DNA of 64,000 nt from Ferruginibacter sp. HRS2-29 (GCF_024343615.1 NZ_RJUB01000015.1:92867-156866); one strand, 5' to 3'; counted from the stretch's first letter, positions 17,252 through 25,919 are shown. Numbers and translations are program-made. The notes: generated by a model from the sequence alone, not told the origin.

Positions 17252-18901
17252 TTATGTGCAAGGAACACTTACTACCACTCCGTTTTCAAGTTTAAGTTCT
17301 GAAAATTGTGAAAAATTATTATTCGCTTTCATTACTTTCAAACCACCGCCAACTCTGTTCAAAAATGAAAGAAAATTTTTTTCTGTGTCGTTTGTGCTGG
17401 TGTTATGAGTAATATTATATGCATTATACATCTTCTCGAGTTCAAGATTATCTTCTCCCTGAAGGGCAAAATCGTAATCGCTGGCAAACTGCATAAAATC
17501 ATTGACATTATCGATTACAAGAAAATAAGCTTCGTGTTTCCAATTAATTATTCCCACTGTCAGCTTAGTAAAATCTGTCCACGGTTGGTTAGCAGAGTTT
17601 CTGTATTGGAGCAAATGATAGATAGTCATAATATCAGAAGGCGAAAATATAGGAAGTATCTTAGGATTAAAATCCGGATGTGTATGGATCCAATACAGTA
17701 GAGTACTCAGATTGGACTGATAATTAAGATTAACCTGTGGTACTGGCGTAGATGTAGAAGATGTTATAATACCACCAAACTCATAATTTCCTATTCCATC
17801 AGGGCCAATAGGTAGACCGAGTTCACGATGAAAACTCGGATCTGGATTGCTCATATAACCGTCTAGCGTTTGTAAAGTCGATTGATAATTTATCAGTGGA
17901 GCCATTTTTTCGCATGGCGTTTTGTTAATCGGAGGTTCATCAGGAATAGGCAAGATGGGTAAACCGCCTGTAGGAGCCGTACATGGCGGCCTAGAACACG
18001 GAAAATGATGTGGAACAGGATTTCCGCCGTTAATGGGAGTAGTGGGATTATTCGTTGTGCCACCACCACCACCGGTACCGCCACCAGTTCCGCCGGTACC
18101 ACCACCTACACCACCAGTTCCATCATCAAATATAGTATCCCAGCAATTCTCCTGTGAATATGACCAGCATGGATTGTGGTATACTATCATCCTGGCGGAA
18201 TTTGTTGATACACAAACCGATACAGTAACCAGTTCACAGGATGTATAAGTAGTCAGCAGGTTATTCGAATTACTGAATGTTGAATCTCCAATGGAAATTT
18301 TCTTTATAGCATTGATAGCTGTGTCTAACTCTGATTCAAACAATTTTTTATTGAGCAGTTGAAAATTTTTATATCCAAAAACCATGCTATTCAAACGTGC
18401 AATAAGAGTTGTAAAATCTTCAGCACTTGGCTTTCCATTACCCGCAATTCCGATAGGATATGCTTTATAATCCTGGGCGAGCGTATAATTTATACTAAGG
18501 CTCCTATCCAAACTCGATAACAAATACCCGTTAACAAAAAGGGAATCCTGCTGTACAAACGGAACGCAAATAATAGTATCTGGAATTATCATATTCCCAC
18601 CACCACCTCTGCCTCCCGCTTTAGGCATTTTCAGTTTAATAATAGCTTTGTCCCATACAGGATAACCGTTGTTTCTTGCAAAGTCAGTTATATATTCAGT
18701 GATTTCGTTGCGACGACGCATTTCATCTGCAACTCTTTTTATCGAAGGATTAATATTAGACGGAACCCTGAAGAACAATTCTGTAGCCGATCTATCAACC
18801 TTATTATAGGAAAAATCTGTTTTTTTACATGAAAAAATAAATATAGTAAGAATCAGTGCACTAAAAAGACCATACTTTTTAAGCAAAAAATAAATTTTCA
18901 T
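17252..18901 (-). CDS. Large lipoprotein with JAMM-like metalloprotease motif
   Basis: This 549-aa protein has a lipoprotein signal (MKIYFLLKKYGLFSALILTI, then FIFSC with the lipid Cys at about residue 25). The first half has no recognised domain. A Gly/Thr/Pro-rich linker (about 260-310, runs such as GGVGGGTGGTGGGTGGGGG) follows. The C-terminal region has HTHPDF at residues 406-411 and SPSD at 420-423, with a possible partner Glu in NYEFGGII upstream. H-x-H...S-x2-D is the JAMM/MPN+ zinc-protease pattern, here with an 11-residue rather than 7-residue spacer. Similar HxH...FSPSD motifs occur in other Bacteroidota surface proteins, as far as I recall. Function is unknown; envelope location is likely. 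Confidence 0.7.
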   Translation of the reverse strand: MKIYFLLKKYGLFSALILTIFIFSCKKTDFSYNKVDRSATELFFRVPSNINPSIKRVADEMRRRNEITEYITDFARNNGYPVWDKAIIKLKMPKAGGRGGGGNMIIPDTIICVPFVQQDSLFVNGYLLSSLDRSLSINYTLAQDYKAYPIGIAGNGKPSAEDFTTLIARLNSMVFGYKNFQLLNKKLFESELDTAINAIKKISIGDSTFSNSNNLLTTYTSCELVTVSVCVSTNSARMIVYHNPCWSYSQENCWDTIFDDGTGGVGGGTGGTGGGTGGGGGTTNNPTTPINGGNPVPHHFPCSRPPCTAPTGGLPILPIPDEPPINKTPCEKMAPLINYQSTLQTLDGYMSNPDPSFHRELGLPIGPDGIGNYEFGGIITSSTSTPVPQVNLNYQSNLSTLLYWIHTHPDFNPKILPIFSPSDIMTIYHLLQYRNSANQPWTDFTKLTVGIINWKHEAYFLVIDNVNDFMQFASDYDFALQGEDNLELEKMYNAYNITHNTSTNDTEKNFLSFLNRVGGGLKVMKANNNFSQFSELKLENGVVVSVPCT

Positions 18902-18956
18902 AAAATTGGTAGGGTAGGTATTAACAAATAAAAAACTAAAGTAAGTATTTTTAAAC

Positions 18957-19667
18957 CTATTCCAAAATTTTTACCTCCGTGCGCCTGTTGGTAGCCCTTC
19001 CTTCCGCTGTTTTGTTGCTTTCAATCGGCTGGGTCATGCCGTAGCCTTTTGCAAATACCCTGTCGGCAGCTATTCCCTTGGACAACAGGTAGTCACGCAC
19101 CACATTGGCACGATCCTGCGATAATTTGAGGTTATTGGCCGCAGTACCTACATTGTCGGTATGGCCGCCCAGCTCGATGCGCTCATCGTCTTTTCTTACC
19201 AGGTAGGCTACCAGTTCATTCAATACATTGTAAGAACTTTCTTCCAGGGTAGCTTTTCCGGTTTCGAAATTACAATCATCCAGCACGAAGGTTTTGGAAG
19301 GCTGGTGCTGCAGATCCACGATCATAGGGTCGCGGTAATACGCTTTTCCCTGTAAAGCAGGGATATCCAGCACATTGAGGCTGGTGGAGTCTTTGAAGCC
19401 CAATACAAATATTTCGTATTTATCACCTGCCGGCAACCGGAGGGAAAATTTACCGTAATCGTCAGATATCCCCTGAAATTCCTTCCCATTCTTCTCACTT
19501 CTAAATACAACGATCTCATTATTGAGCGCATTTTTCTTAAAATCGGTGATCGTCACGTTTACCGGGGCATCTTTAGGCACCGATCCGTCCTGAACCGGAG
19601 AAGTTTGCGCAAAAATGGCCATCGGAAAGATAAAGGCCAGTAAGAGGAAAAGGTATTTATTTTTCAT
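18957..19667 (-). CDS. OmpA-family peptidoglycan-associated protein
   Basis: A 236-aa exported protein: signal peptide MKNKYLFLLLAFIFPMAIFAQ, then a small carboxypeptidase-regulatory-like beta-sandwich (about 30-115, VNVTITDFKKNALNNEIVVF). The C-terminal OmpA domain (about 130-236) has GGHTDNVGTAANNLKLSQDR, GYGMTQPIES and the closing NRRTEVKILE. The Asp of GHTD and the Arg of SQDRA that bind diaminopimelate are both kept. It should anchor to peptidoglycan from the outer membrane or periplasm. Confidence 0.88.
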   Translation of the reverse strand: MKNKYLFLLLAFIFPMAIFAQTSPVQDGSVPKDAPVNVTITDFKKNALNNEIVVFRSEKNGKEFQGISDDYGKFSLRLPAGDKYEIFVLGFKDSTSLNVLDIPALQGKAYYRDPMIVDLQHQPSKTFVLDDCNFETGKATLEESSYNVLNELVAYLVRKDDERIELGGHTDNVGTAANNLKLSQDRANVVRDYLLSKGIAADRVFAKGYGMTQPIESNKTAEGRATNRRTEVKILE

Positions 19668-19691
19668 GGTCGTAATTGGTTTTACAGCAAA

Positions 19692-19790
19692 ATAATGAAT
19701 AATTAATAATTAATAATGAATAATTCAACCGGCCCGCTTCGACCTGATATAACCTTGCAGGTTTAAAATTATTAATTATTCATTATTAAT
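19692..19790. repeat. AATAATT heptamer hairpin upstream of the OmpA-family gene
   Basis: Tandem AATAATT/AATAATG heptamers (19692-19725) face the inverted set AATTATTCATTATTAAT (19774-19790); the innermost 17 bp are perfect. The loop of about 40 nt is GC-richer (CCGGCCCGCTTCGACC). It fills the tgt to OmpA-family spacer. Confidence 0.75.
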
Positions 19791-19794
19791 TTGA

Positions 19795-20934
19795 TTATAG
19801 CCTCGTTTGCAGCCGCATCACCATTTCCTCTTTCCAGCTTTTGAAATTCCCCCCTTCAATCTGTTTCCTGGCTTCACCCACCAGCCAGAGGTAAAATGCC
19901 AGGTTGTGCACGCTGGCGATCGTGAGCCCCAGGTACTCCTTGCTTTTCATCAGGTGGCGGAGGTAGGCTTTGCTGTAATAATTGCTCATCGGGCAGTCGA
20001 TACCGTCGTCGATCACTGAAAAATCCTTTTCCCACTTTTTGTTATCGATGTTGATGATACCTTTGGAAGTGAACAACATGGCATTGCGGCCGTTGCGGGT
20101 AGGCATTACACAGTCGAACATATCCACGCCCATACCGATGGCTTCGAGGATATTCCATGGGGTACCCACGCCCATGAGGTAGCGGGGTTTGTCCTGCGGA
20201 AGATGATCGCAGCAGAGGGCGCATATTTCGTACATGGTATCTATGGGTTCCCCTACACTCAAACCGCCGATGGCATTGCCGGTAGCATTTTTGGAAGCAA
20301 TATATTCGCAGGAAGCTTTCCGCAGATCGTGGTGTACGCCTCCCTGTACGATCGGGAAAAGGTTTTGCGTATAGCCATATTTATCCTGTGTGGCATTAAA
20401 TTGTGTAAAACAACGGTCGAGCCAGCGGTGCGTAAGTTCCATGGAGTTTTTGGCGTATTTGTATTCGCTTCCGCCGGGCGGGCATTCGTCGAACGCCATG
20501 ATGATATCGCCGCCGATAGTGCGTTGGATGTCCATCACTTTTTCGGGGCTGAACAAATGCCTGCTGCCATCGATATGCGATTGAAAAGTGACGCCTTCCT
20601 CATTGATCTTTCTTGTTCCCGCCAGCGAAAACACCTGGTACCCGCCGCTATCCGTCAGGATCGGCTTGTGCCAGCCATTGAACTGATGCAATCCGCCCGC
20701 TGCTTCCAGTATTTCCAATCCCGGCCTCAGGTATAAATGATAGGTATTGCCAAGGATGATCTGCGCCTTCACTTCTTCATGCAACTGCTGCTGTGTCACC
20801 GCTTTTACGCTACCCACCGTACCCACCGGCATGAAAATGGGCGTTTTTATTTCCCCATGATCAGTGGTGATGGTCCCCGTACGGGCTTTGGTAAGGGGGT
20901 CGGTTTTTTCCAGCTGAAAAGTTAATGCGCTCAT
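19795..20934 (-). CDS. tgt: tRNA-guanine(34) transglycosylase
   Basis: The 379-aa enzyme exchanges G34 of GUN-anticodon tRNAs for preQ1 on the way to queuosine. The substrate loop LTDSGGYQVFSLA (general-acid Asp) and the nucleophile region GVDMFDCVMPTRNGRNA are intact. The zinc-site region is not: where E. coli has CDCYTC, this protein has IDCPMS followed by the conserved YSKAYLRHL. Two of three Cys ligands are therefore missing, although SVHNLAFY keeps the His. This agrees with other zinc-poor proteins in the window (L36, S4). The gene is divergent from the glycosyltransferase gene. Confidence 0.95.
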   Translation of the reverse strand: MSALTFQLEKTDPLTKARTGTITTDHGEIKTPIFMPVGTVGSVKAVTQQQLHEEVKAQIILGNTYHLYLRPGLEILEAAGGLHQFNGWHKPILTDSGGYQVFSLAGTRKINEEGVTFQSHIDGSRHLFSPEKVMDIQRTIGGDIIMAFDECPPGGSEYKYAKNSMELTHRWLDRCFTQFNATQDKYGYTQNLFPIVQGGVHHDLRKASCEYIASKNATGNAIGGLSVGEPIDTMYEICALCCDHLPQDKPRYLMGVGTPWNILEAIGMGVDMFDCVMPTRNGRNAMLFTSKGIINIDNKKWEKDFSVIDDGIDCPMSNYYSKAYLRHLMKSKEYLGLTIASVHNLAFYLWLVGEARKQIEGGNFKSWKEEMVMRLQTRL

Positions 20935-20952
20935 CTATATTTTTTATGGCTG

Positions 20953-20960
20953 CAAAGATA
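20953..20960 (-). promoter_or_regulatory. Promoter -7 element for tgt
   Basis: TATCTTTG on the minus strand, 18 bp before the tgt ATG. It is a perfect match to TAnnTTTG. Confidence 0.7.
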
Positions 20961-20962
20961 CA

Positions 20963-21115
20963 GGGTTCAAAAGTTTAAAGGTTCAAGAGGTTCAAAACGT
21001 TGCATCCTAATGATATGCATTTAACCTTTTTAACCTCTTGAACGTCTTGAACCTTTAAACCTTCTTTACTTTTGAACATTTTGAACTTTGAACTTTTTGA
21101 ACCTTTTGAACCTTG
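20963..21115. repeat. TTCAAAAG/TTGAACC word hairpin between tgt and the glycosyltransferase gene
   Basis: Left arm 20963-21001 (GGTTCAAAAG, GGTTCAAGAGG, GGTTCAAAACGTT); right arm 21026-21060 (CTCTTGAACGTCTTGAACC and on). The innermost stem is 13 bp with one mismatch (20989-21001 with 21041-21053). A second right-type run (TTTTGAACATTTTGAAC, 21070-21113) ends at the glycosyltransferase promoter. Confidence 0.75.
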
Positions 21116-21123
21116 TATCTTTG
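21116..21123 (+). promoter_or_regulatory. Promoter -7 element for the glycosyltransferase gene
   Basis: TATCTTTG ends 5 bp before the ATG at 21129, so the transcript would start at or within a base or two of the start codon and be leaderless. Confidence 0.65.
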
Positions 21124-21128
21124 CCCTC

Positions 21129-22265
21129 ATGCATTTACCAAAATTCCTGTTGCTGCACTGGCAGTTGATACTATTTGTGTCATTGTCGGCAGCCGCCCTA
21201 ATACAACTATTTTATCATCTTTTTTTCTTCAGCAGGCTGGCATTTTACAAGCCTGCGCTCAAAGCTGTTTCCCGGACCCATCCGGTAAGCGTAATCATTT
21301 GTGCCCGGGATGAAGCAGCCAACCTGGTAGATAATTTACCCGGCTCACTCGTGCAGGAATATCGCACCACACATGAAGTGATCGTGGTGAATGATAATTC
21401 GTTTGACGAAAGCAAATACATCCTCGAAGAATTTCAGCGCAGCTTCAAGCAACTGCAGGTGGTGGAACTGACTCAGGAAGCGAGGATGATCCCGGGCAAA
21501 AAATTTCCGCTGAGCATCGGTATCCGCTCGGCAAAATATGAAACACTTTTGCTCACCGATGCAGACTGTGTGCCAGCCAGCGAACACTGGATCGACAGCA
21601 TGCAGAATGCCTACCACGACGAAACGGAGATCGTGCTGGGCTATGGCGCTTTTCATAAGAAAAAAGGATTTCTCAACAAGCTGATCCGCTGGGAAACTTA
21701 TCACTCGGCGCTGCAATACCTGAGTTATGCGCTGGCAGGCGTTCCATACATGGGTGTCGGAAGAAATCTTTCGTACAAAAAGGCTGTGTTCTTCCGACAC
21801 AAAGGCTTTTCGGCGCACAACAATGTGCCGGGTGGCGATGATGACCTGTTCATCAATGCTGCCGCAACAAAAAAGAATATCCGCATCAATATCGAGAAAG
21901 ATAGTTTTACGATGAGCAAACCCGCCGAATCGTGGCAGCAATGGCGCAGGCAGAAGCAACGGCATTATACCACTTCGAAATTCTACAAACCTATACATAA
22001 ATTCCTGCTGGCCTTATATGCGTTTTCTCAATTTATTTTTTACCCGTTACTCATCGCCAGCGCCCTATTTTACAACTGGCAATATGCATTGATCGTATTC
22101 GGAATAAAATTGCTGGTGCAATCCATCATATTTTATCGCACGCTGAACAAACTGGGAGAAAAAGACCTCTTCGGATTATTCATTTTCTTTGACATGTGGA
22201 TGTTTTTTTATTACCTGATCTTTGCACCGGCATTGATGAGGAAACCAAAGCAGGCCTGGAAGTAG
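21129..22265 (+). CDS. Membrane glycosyltransferase, family 2
   Basis: A 378-aa GT2 enzyme that likely transfers a sugar at the inner-membrane cytoplasmic face to a lipid or polysaccharide acceptor. An N-terminal TM helix (about 10-35) precedes the GT-A domain, with VSVIICARDEAANL, LLTDADCVP (DxD-type), PGGDDDLFINA (catalytic acid region) and QQWRRQKQRHY (QxxRW-like). C-terminal TMs cover about 285-365. I use ATG 21129 because the in-frame upstream ATG at 21072 lies in the repeat array and before the promoter. Acceptor and sugar are unknown. Confidence 0.88.
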   Translation: MHLPKFLLLHWQLILFVSLSAAALIQLFYHLFFFSRLAFYKPALKAVSRTHPVSVIICARDEAANLVDNLPGSLVQEYRTTHEVIVVNDNSFDESKYILEEFQRSFKQLQVVELTQEARMIPGKKFPLSIGIRSAKYETLLLTDADCVPASEHWIDSMQNAYHDETEIVLGYGAFHKKKGFLNKLIRWETYHSALQYLSYALAGVPYMGVGRNLSYKKAVFFRHKGFSAHNNVPGGDDDLFINAAATKKNIRINIEKDSFTMSKPAESWQQWRRQKQRHYTTSKFYKPIHKFLLALYAFSQFIFYPLLIASALFYNWQYALIVFGIKLLVQSIIFYRTLNKLGEKDLFGLFIFFDMWMFFYYLIFAPALMRKPKQAWK

Positions 22266-22288
22266 GCAAGCGCCTGCGGCGCATGCGG

Positions 22289-22321
22289 GTGAATGGTGAA
22301 TGGTGAATGGTGAATAGTGAA
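22289..22321. repeat. GTGAATG heptamer run
   Basis: Four tandem GTGAATR heptamers follow the glycosyltransferase stop, continuing into GTGAAACCTTTGAAG. A nearly identical tail (GTGAAACCTTCGAAGG) follows the same words at 33932-33975. Confidence 0.65.
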
Positions 22322-22387
22322 ACCTTTGAAGTTTAAAAACATTTAAGGGAATTTCATTTTTCGAAAACGACACCAATCCGCAACCCG

Positions 22388-22395
22388 TAACTTTG
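22388..22395 (+). promoter_or_regulatory. Promoter -7 element for rsmG
   Basis: TAACTTTG matches TAnnTTTG, 24 bp before the TTG start of rsmG. Confidence 0.55.
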
Positions 22396-22418
22396 TAACG
22401 CATTCAAATTTTAAAAAA

Positions 22419-23054
22419 TTGGATATTTTAGAAAAATATTTCTCCGACTTTACCCCCACTCAAAAAGAGCAGTTTGCTGCCTTAAAAGACCTGTATTCCG
22501 ACTGGAATGAGAAGATCAATGTGATCAGCCGGAAGGATATGGATAATTTTTATGTGCATCATGTATTGCATTCGCTGGCTATTGCCGCAAAATTTGATTT
22601 CAAAAAAGATCTGCAGGTGATGGATCTTGGTGCAGGTGGCGGCTTTCCGGGATTGCCCCTGGCGATATTTTTTCCGGAAGCGAATTTCCACCTGGTAGAC
22701 AGTATCAACAAAAAGCTCACGGTAGTAAAAGAGATCGCTTCAGCGATCGGGTTGAAAAATCTTACCACGCAACATTCCCGCGCCGAGGAGATCAAAAACC
22801 GCCAGTTTGATGTGGTGGTATCCCGTGCCGTAGCACCGCTAAAAGATCTCTGGCGCTGGGGCAAGCCATTGATCCGCCGCAACAAGACCGCCGCCGGCAT
22901 CGACAATCCAAACGGCCTCATCTGCCTGAAAGGCGGCGACCTTACCCAGGAAATTTTTGAAAGTGGTTGTAAACCATTTGTTTGGGAAGTTGACAATATC
23001 TTCGCTGAACCGCATTTTGAACAGAAATACCTTTTGTACCAACCGATTAAATAG
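22419..23054 (+). CDS. rsmG: 16S rRNA (guanine527-N7)-methyltransferase
   Basis: The 211-aa SAM-dependent enzyme methylates G527 of 16S rRNA; its loss gives low-level streptomycin resistance in several bacteria. Visible motifs are VMDLGAGGGFPGLPLAIF (SAM loop I, about residues 68-85) and FHLVDSINKKLTVV. The start appears to be TTG at 22419 (DILEKYFSDFTPTQKEQF follows). No in-frame ATG lies between this and the upstream promoter, and the next Met would delete conserved residues. A word hairpin begins right after the stop. Confidence 0.94.
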   Translation: MDILEKYFSDFTPTQKEQFAALKDLYSDWNEKINVISRKDMDNFYVHHVLHSLAIAAKFDFKKDLQVMDLGAGGGFPGLPLAIFFPEANFHLVDSINKKLTVVKEIASAIGLKNLTTQHSRAEEIKNRQFDVVVSRAVAPLKDLWRWGKPLIRRNKTAAGIDNPNGLICLKGGDLTQEIFESGCKPFVWEVDNIFAEPHFEQKYLLYQPIK

Positions 23055-23171
23055 TCAATAGGGAATAGTGAATAGTGAATTAGTCATTTAGTATGAAGCT
23101 TCTTGCTTATTGACTACTCCCTATTGACTATTCACTATTGACTATTCACTATTGACTACTCCCTATTGACT
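23053..23171. repeat. ATAGTGA/CTATTCA heptamer hairpin
   Basis: Left arm AGTCAATAGGGAATAGTGAA (from 23053) faces about nine CTATTGA/CTATTCA heptamers (23107-23171). The 25-nt loop is TCATTTAGTATGAAGCTTCT and on. It fills the spacer between rsmG and the response regulator gene. Confidence 0.75.
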
Positions 23172-23229
23172 ACCACCACTACCCCCTTTGAGGTACTTTT
23201 TTAGGTTATTTTTTTACCTATTTTGCAAT

Positions 23230-23862
23230 ATGAAAAATATACCTGTTGCAATTGTTGAAGATAACAGCGACATCCGTCAGGCCCTTGCAAACATCATCGA
23301 ACATGCCGATGGTTATGAACTCGTTTGTACCTGCAACAATGGCGAAGATGCCCTCATAAAACTTCCCATCTTTCAGCCACATATCATTTTGATGGACATC
23401 AACCTTGGTGGCATCAACGGCATTGAAGTGGTACGCGAATTAAAAGCATCTTACCCGGACATGCTTTTTATGATGGATACCGTTTACGAGGAAGATGACA
23501 AGATCTTTGATGCGCTCAATGCCGGCGCCAGTGGTTATATCCTGAAAAAATCCACACCAGCCAAATTACTCGAAGCCATCAAGGAACTCAATGAAGGCGG
23601 GGCACCGATGAGCAGCCAGATAGCCCGTAAGATCGTTTCTACTTTCCAGAGCAAACCTGTAGTAGCCAATAACTCGCTGGATAATCTCTCGAAACGCGAA
23701 CTGGAAATTTTGGAAATGCTGGCGACCGGATTGGTGTATAAAGAAATTTCAGCCAAGCTTTTTATCAGTTCGGAAACAGTGCGCAAGCATGTTTATAATG
23801 TATATCACAAACTTCACGTGAACAATCGGGTGGAAGCAGTCAATAAATTTTACGGCAGGTAA
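23230..23862 (+). CDS. NarL/FixJ-family response regulator (LuxR-type HTH)
   Basis: A 210-aa DNA-binding regulator. The receiver domain (1-120) has the acidic pair VEDNSD, phospho-acceptor Asp in ILMDINLGG (about residue 55) and the conserved Thr/Lys further on (DTVYEEDDKIF, YILKKSTPAK). The LuxR-type HTH (about 145-205) reads LSKRELEILEMLATGL and SSETVRKHVYNVYHKLHV. The start at 23230 gives a direct run into the receiver; an in-frame ATG at 23188 adds a hydrophobic, repeat-derived leader. No histidine kinase gene is adjacent, so its partner is unknown. Confidence 0.92.
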   Translation: MKNIPVAIVEDNSDIRQALANIIEHADGYELVCTCNNGEDALIKLPIFQPHIILMDINLGGINGIEVVRELKASYPDMLFMMDTVYEEDDKIFDALNAGASGYILKKSTPAKLLEAIKELNEGGAPMSSQIARKIVSTFQSKPVVANNSLDNLSKRELEILEMLATGLVYKEISAKLFISSETVRKHVYNVYHKLHVNNRVEAVNKFYGR

Positions 23863-23981
23863 CCAACCACCAAGACACAAAGAACTCAAAGTTTCACAAA
23901 GTAGAAAAGGGCACGCGAGCGTGCCCTTTTCTTTATATTTTTTCTTGTGCTTCTTTGAGCTCTTTGTGCCTTCGTGGTTAC
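23863..23981. repeat. CACAAAGAACTC nested inverted repeat around a terminator
   Basis: Left arm ACCACCAAGACACAAAGAAC (from 23865) and right arm ending GCTCTTTGTGCCTTCGTGGTT (to 23980) are about 80% complementary over roughly 35 bp. They enclose the terminator at 23903-23932. The arms touch both flanking stop codons. Confidence 0.75.
23903..23932. terminator. Bidirectional terminator
   Basis: A 14-bp perfect stem, AGAAAAGGGCACGC/GCGTGCCCTTTTCT, lies between the convergent response-regulator and M1-peptidase genes. Confidence 0.85.
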
Positions 23982-25919
23982 TTACCAGTTCAACTCCAGC
24001 ACATTATTCTTTTGATCCACATCTGCCAGTCTTTTTGACGGATCGATCTCCACTTTTTTGATATCCTTCAAATTTGCCTTGAGGCTGATGGTGTAAGTCG
24101 GATGCGTCCATTTCCATTCGTTTTCCACGATGAATTTTTCACCGGTTGTTTCCTGTTTTTTATTACCGAACATGAGGTTTAGCGGGATCGTATGCATTTC
24201 GGTTGTACCATCCTTAAAAGTGATCTGCACATCTATGGGCATCGGCATAAGTCCAATCCTTTTGAAACGGATGTTGGAAAGCCCGTTTTCTTCCCAAAGG
24301 TTATCGATGCTGTAATCGATCGTCTTAATAGAATTTACCCAGTATTGTTTGTACCAATCGAGCTGAAGCCCGCTCACATCCTGCGCCACTTTCATGAAGT
24401 CGTTGGCATTCGGATGCTTGAATTTCCAGCGGTTGTAATATTCCAGGAGTATCTTATCCCGTACGGAAGCGCCAACAATGTACCCCAATTGCTCCAGGAA
24501 CACTGCCCCTTTTGAATAAGAAGCAATGCTGTAACCCGTGTTGGTATTGAAATGATCGGCATGTGTCGATAAAGGCTCCTCAAAATTGCTGCGTGCCAGC
24601 GAATAATAACTGTTGTAAGCCGAAGGATGATTTTCCGGCAAAGTAGCCAGTTGTTCCTTCAATCCTTTTTTATCGGGCTTGATGGCAAAAGTATCCCTCA
24701 GTTTTTGTTTCTCCGTCTTGCCTTCGTAAAAAGCAGTTTCGATGGTTTCGCCATAATCGGTAAACCCTTCATCCATCCACGGGTAGAGGCTTTCGTTGGT
24801 ACCGAGTATCATCTGGAACCAGCTATGCGTCCACTCATGAAAAGCCGTACCAAGTCCCGGTGTGTGTATCAGCGTAGCCATCGCGTATTCCATACCGCCA
24901 TCGCCGCCATGCAGGAAACTATATTGCGGGTAAGGGTATTTACCAAAATTCTTTTCGATGAATGGAAGCACTTTTACCGCCGCATCGGCCAGTCTTTCCC
25001 AGGCAGAATCATTGCCCGGGCTATCAGGAATAAAATTATAAATAACATGGATCACCGGTCCGTTGCCCGGCATTTTCCTCACCAGGTGTTTGTATTCCGG
25101 ATCAGCAGCCCATACAAAATCATGGATATTGTTGCCCACAAAATGCCAGCTGCGTTTATCCTTTGCCGTTGGTTTCAATTCGGTACCGGGTTTATCATAA
25201 CCCCAGCCAATCTCATTGGCATTTACCAATACGCCGGTACCACCGATCTTGTATGTTTTATCAATGTTGATGGTCACGTCAAAATCTCCCCATACTCCAT
25301 AGAATTCACGGGCCACGTAGGGGGTAGGATGCCAGCCTTCGTAATCGTACTCGCACATTTTGGGATACCACTGGCTTATGCTGTAGCGCACGTTCGTTTT
25401 AGGGTTATCCCTGCCGCTCCTGCGGATCTGCAAAGGCACCTGAGCTTCAAATTCCATTTCGAAGGTAACGGTGGTCTTAGGCAGAATGGGTTTGGTAAGG
25501 TTTACCTCCAGGATCGTTTCGTGGTATTTGAAGGGTTGCGGTACGCCATTCATCTTTAATGAAATGATCTTCTGGTAACCGATCTCTTCCGGTTTCAGAT
25601 TGGCGATCCTGTCCTTCACCCTCGTATCCCAGTCGGGCTTACCACCAATGCTGATCTTGCCCAGTTCCTGGCTGCGTACGTCCATGCTGCTTCCGGGTTG
25701 AAAAGCATTCCAGTACAGGTGGTAGAATACCCTGTCGAGTTTGTCCGTGGAGTTATTGCTGTAGGCCAGCACCTGTTTGCCGGTAAACTTATTGCTGTTC
25801 ACATCTACGTCCACATTCATTTTATACTTCACACGTTGCTGCCAGCGGTCGGGCTGCGCCTGCGAAGAAAGAAATAAGGAACATAGAATAAGAAATAAGG
25901 AAGTGGCTTTATGAGTCAT
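23982..25919 (-). CDS. M1-family (gluzincin) aminopeptidase, exported
   Basis: The 645-aa zinc metallopeptidase likely trims N-terminal residues from peptides in the periplasm or at the surface. The signal peptide is MTHKATSLFLILCSLFLSSQ (start at 25919; an upstream in-frame ATG at 25940 adds seven residues). The active site is HEWTH at residues 361-365, with the third zinc ligand in WMDEGFTDYGE. The exopeptidase GxMEN motif is degenerate here (GGMEYA), a common variant in this Bacteroidota branch. The C-terminal beta domain ends with LELNW. It has no T9SS tail. Confidence 0.9.
   Translation of the reverse strand: MTHKATSLFLILCSLFLSSQAQPDRWQQRVKYKMNVDVDVNSNKFTGKQVLAYSNNSTDKLDRVFYHLYWNAFQPGSSMDVRSQELGKISIGGKPDWDTRVKDRIANLKPEEIGYQKIISLKMNGVPQPFKYHETILEVNLTKPILPKTTVTFEMEFEAQVPLQIRRSGRDNPKTNVRYSISQWYPKMCEYDYEGWHPTPYVAREFYGVWGDFDVTINIDKTYKIGGTGVLVNANEIGWGYDKPGTELKPTAKDKRSWHFVGNNIHDFVWAADPEYKHLVRKMPGNGPVIHVIYNFIPDSPGNDSAWERLADAAVKVLPFIEKNFGKYPYPQYSFLHGGDGGMEYAMATLIHTPGLGTAFHEWTHSWFQMILGTNESLYPWMDEGFTDYGETIETAFYEGKTEKQKLRDTFAIKPDKKGLKEQLATLPENHPSAYNSYYSLARSNFEEPLSTHADHFNTNTGYSIASYSKGAVFLEQLGYIVGASVRDKILLEYYNRWKFKHPNANDFMKVAQDVSGLQLDWYKQYWVNSIKTIDYSIDNLWEENGLSNIRFKRIGLMPMPIDVQITFKDGTTEMHTIPLNLMFGNKKQETTGEKFIVENEWKWTHPTYTISLKANLKDIKKVEIDPSKRLADVDQKNNVLELNW

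Noticed and set aside
24627..25559. 310-codon open frame antisense to the M1 peptidase
   Set aside because: The M1 peptidase has full catalytic motifs on the minus strand; the antisense frame has no recognisable domain or start signal.
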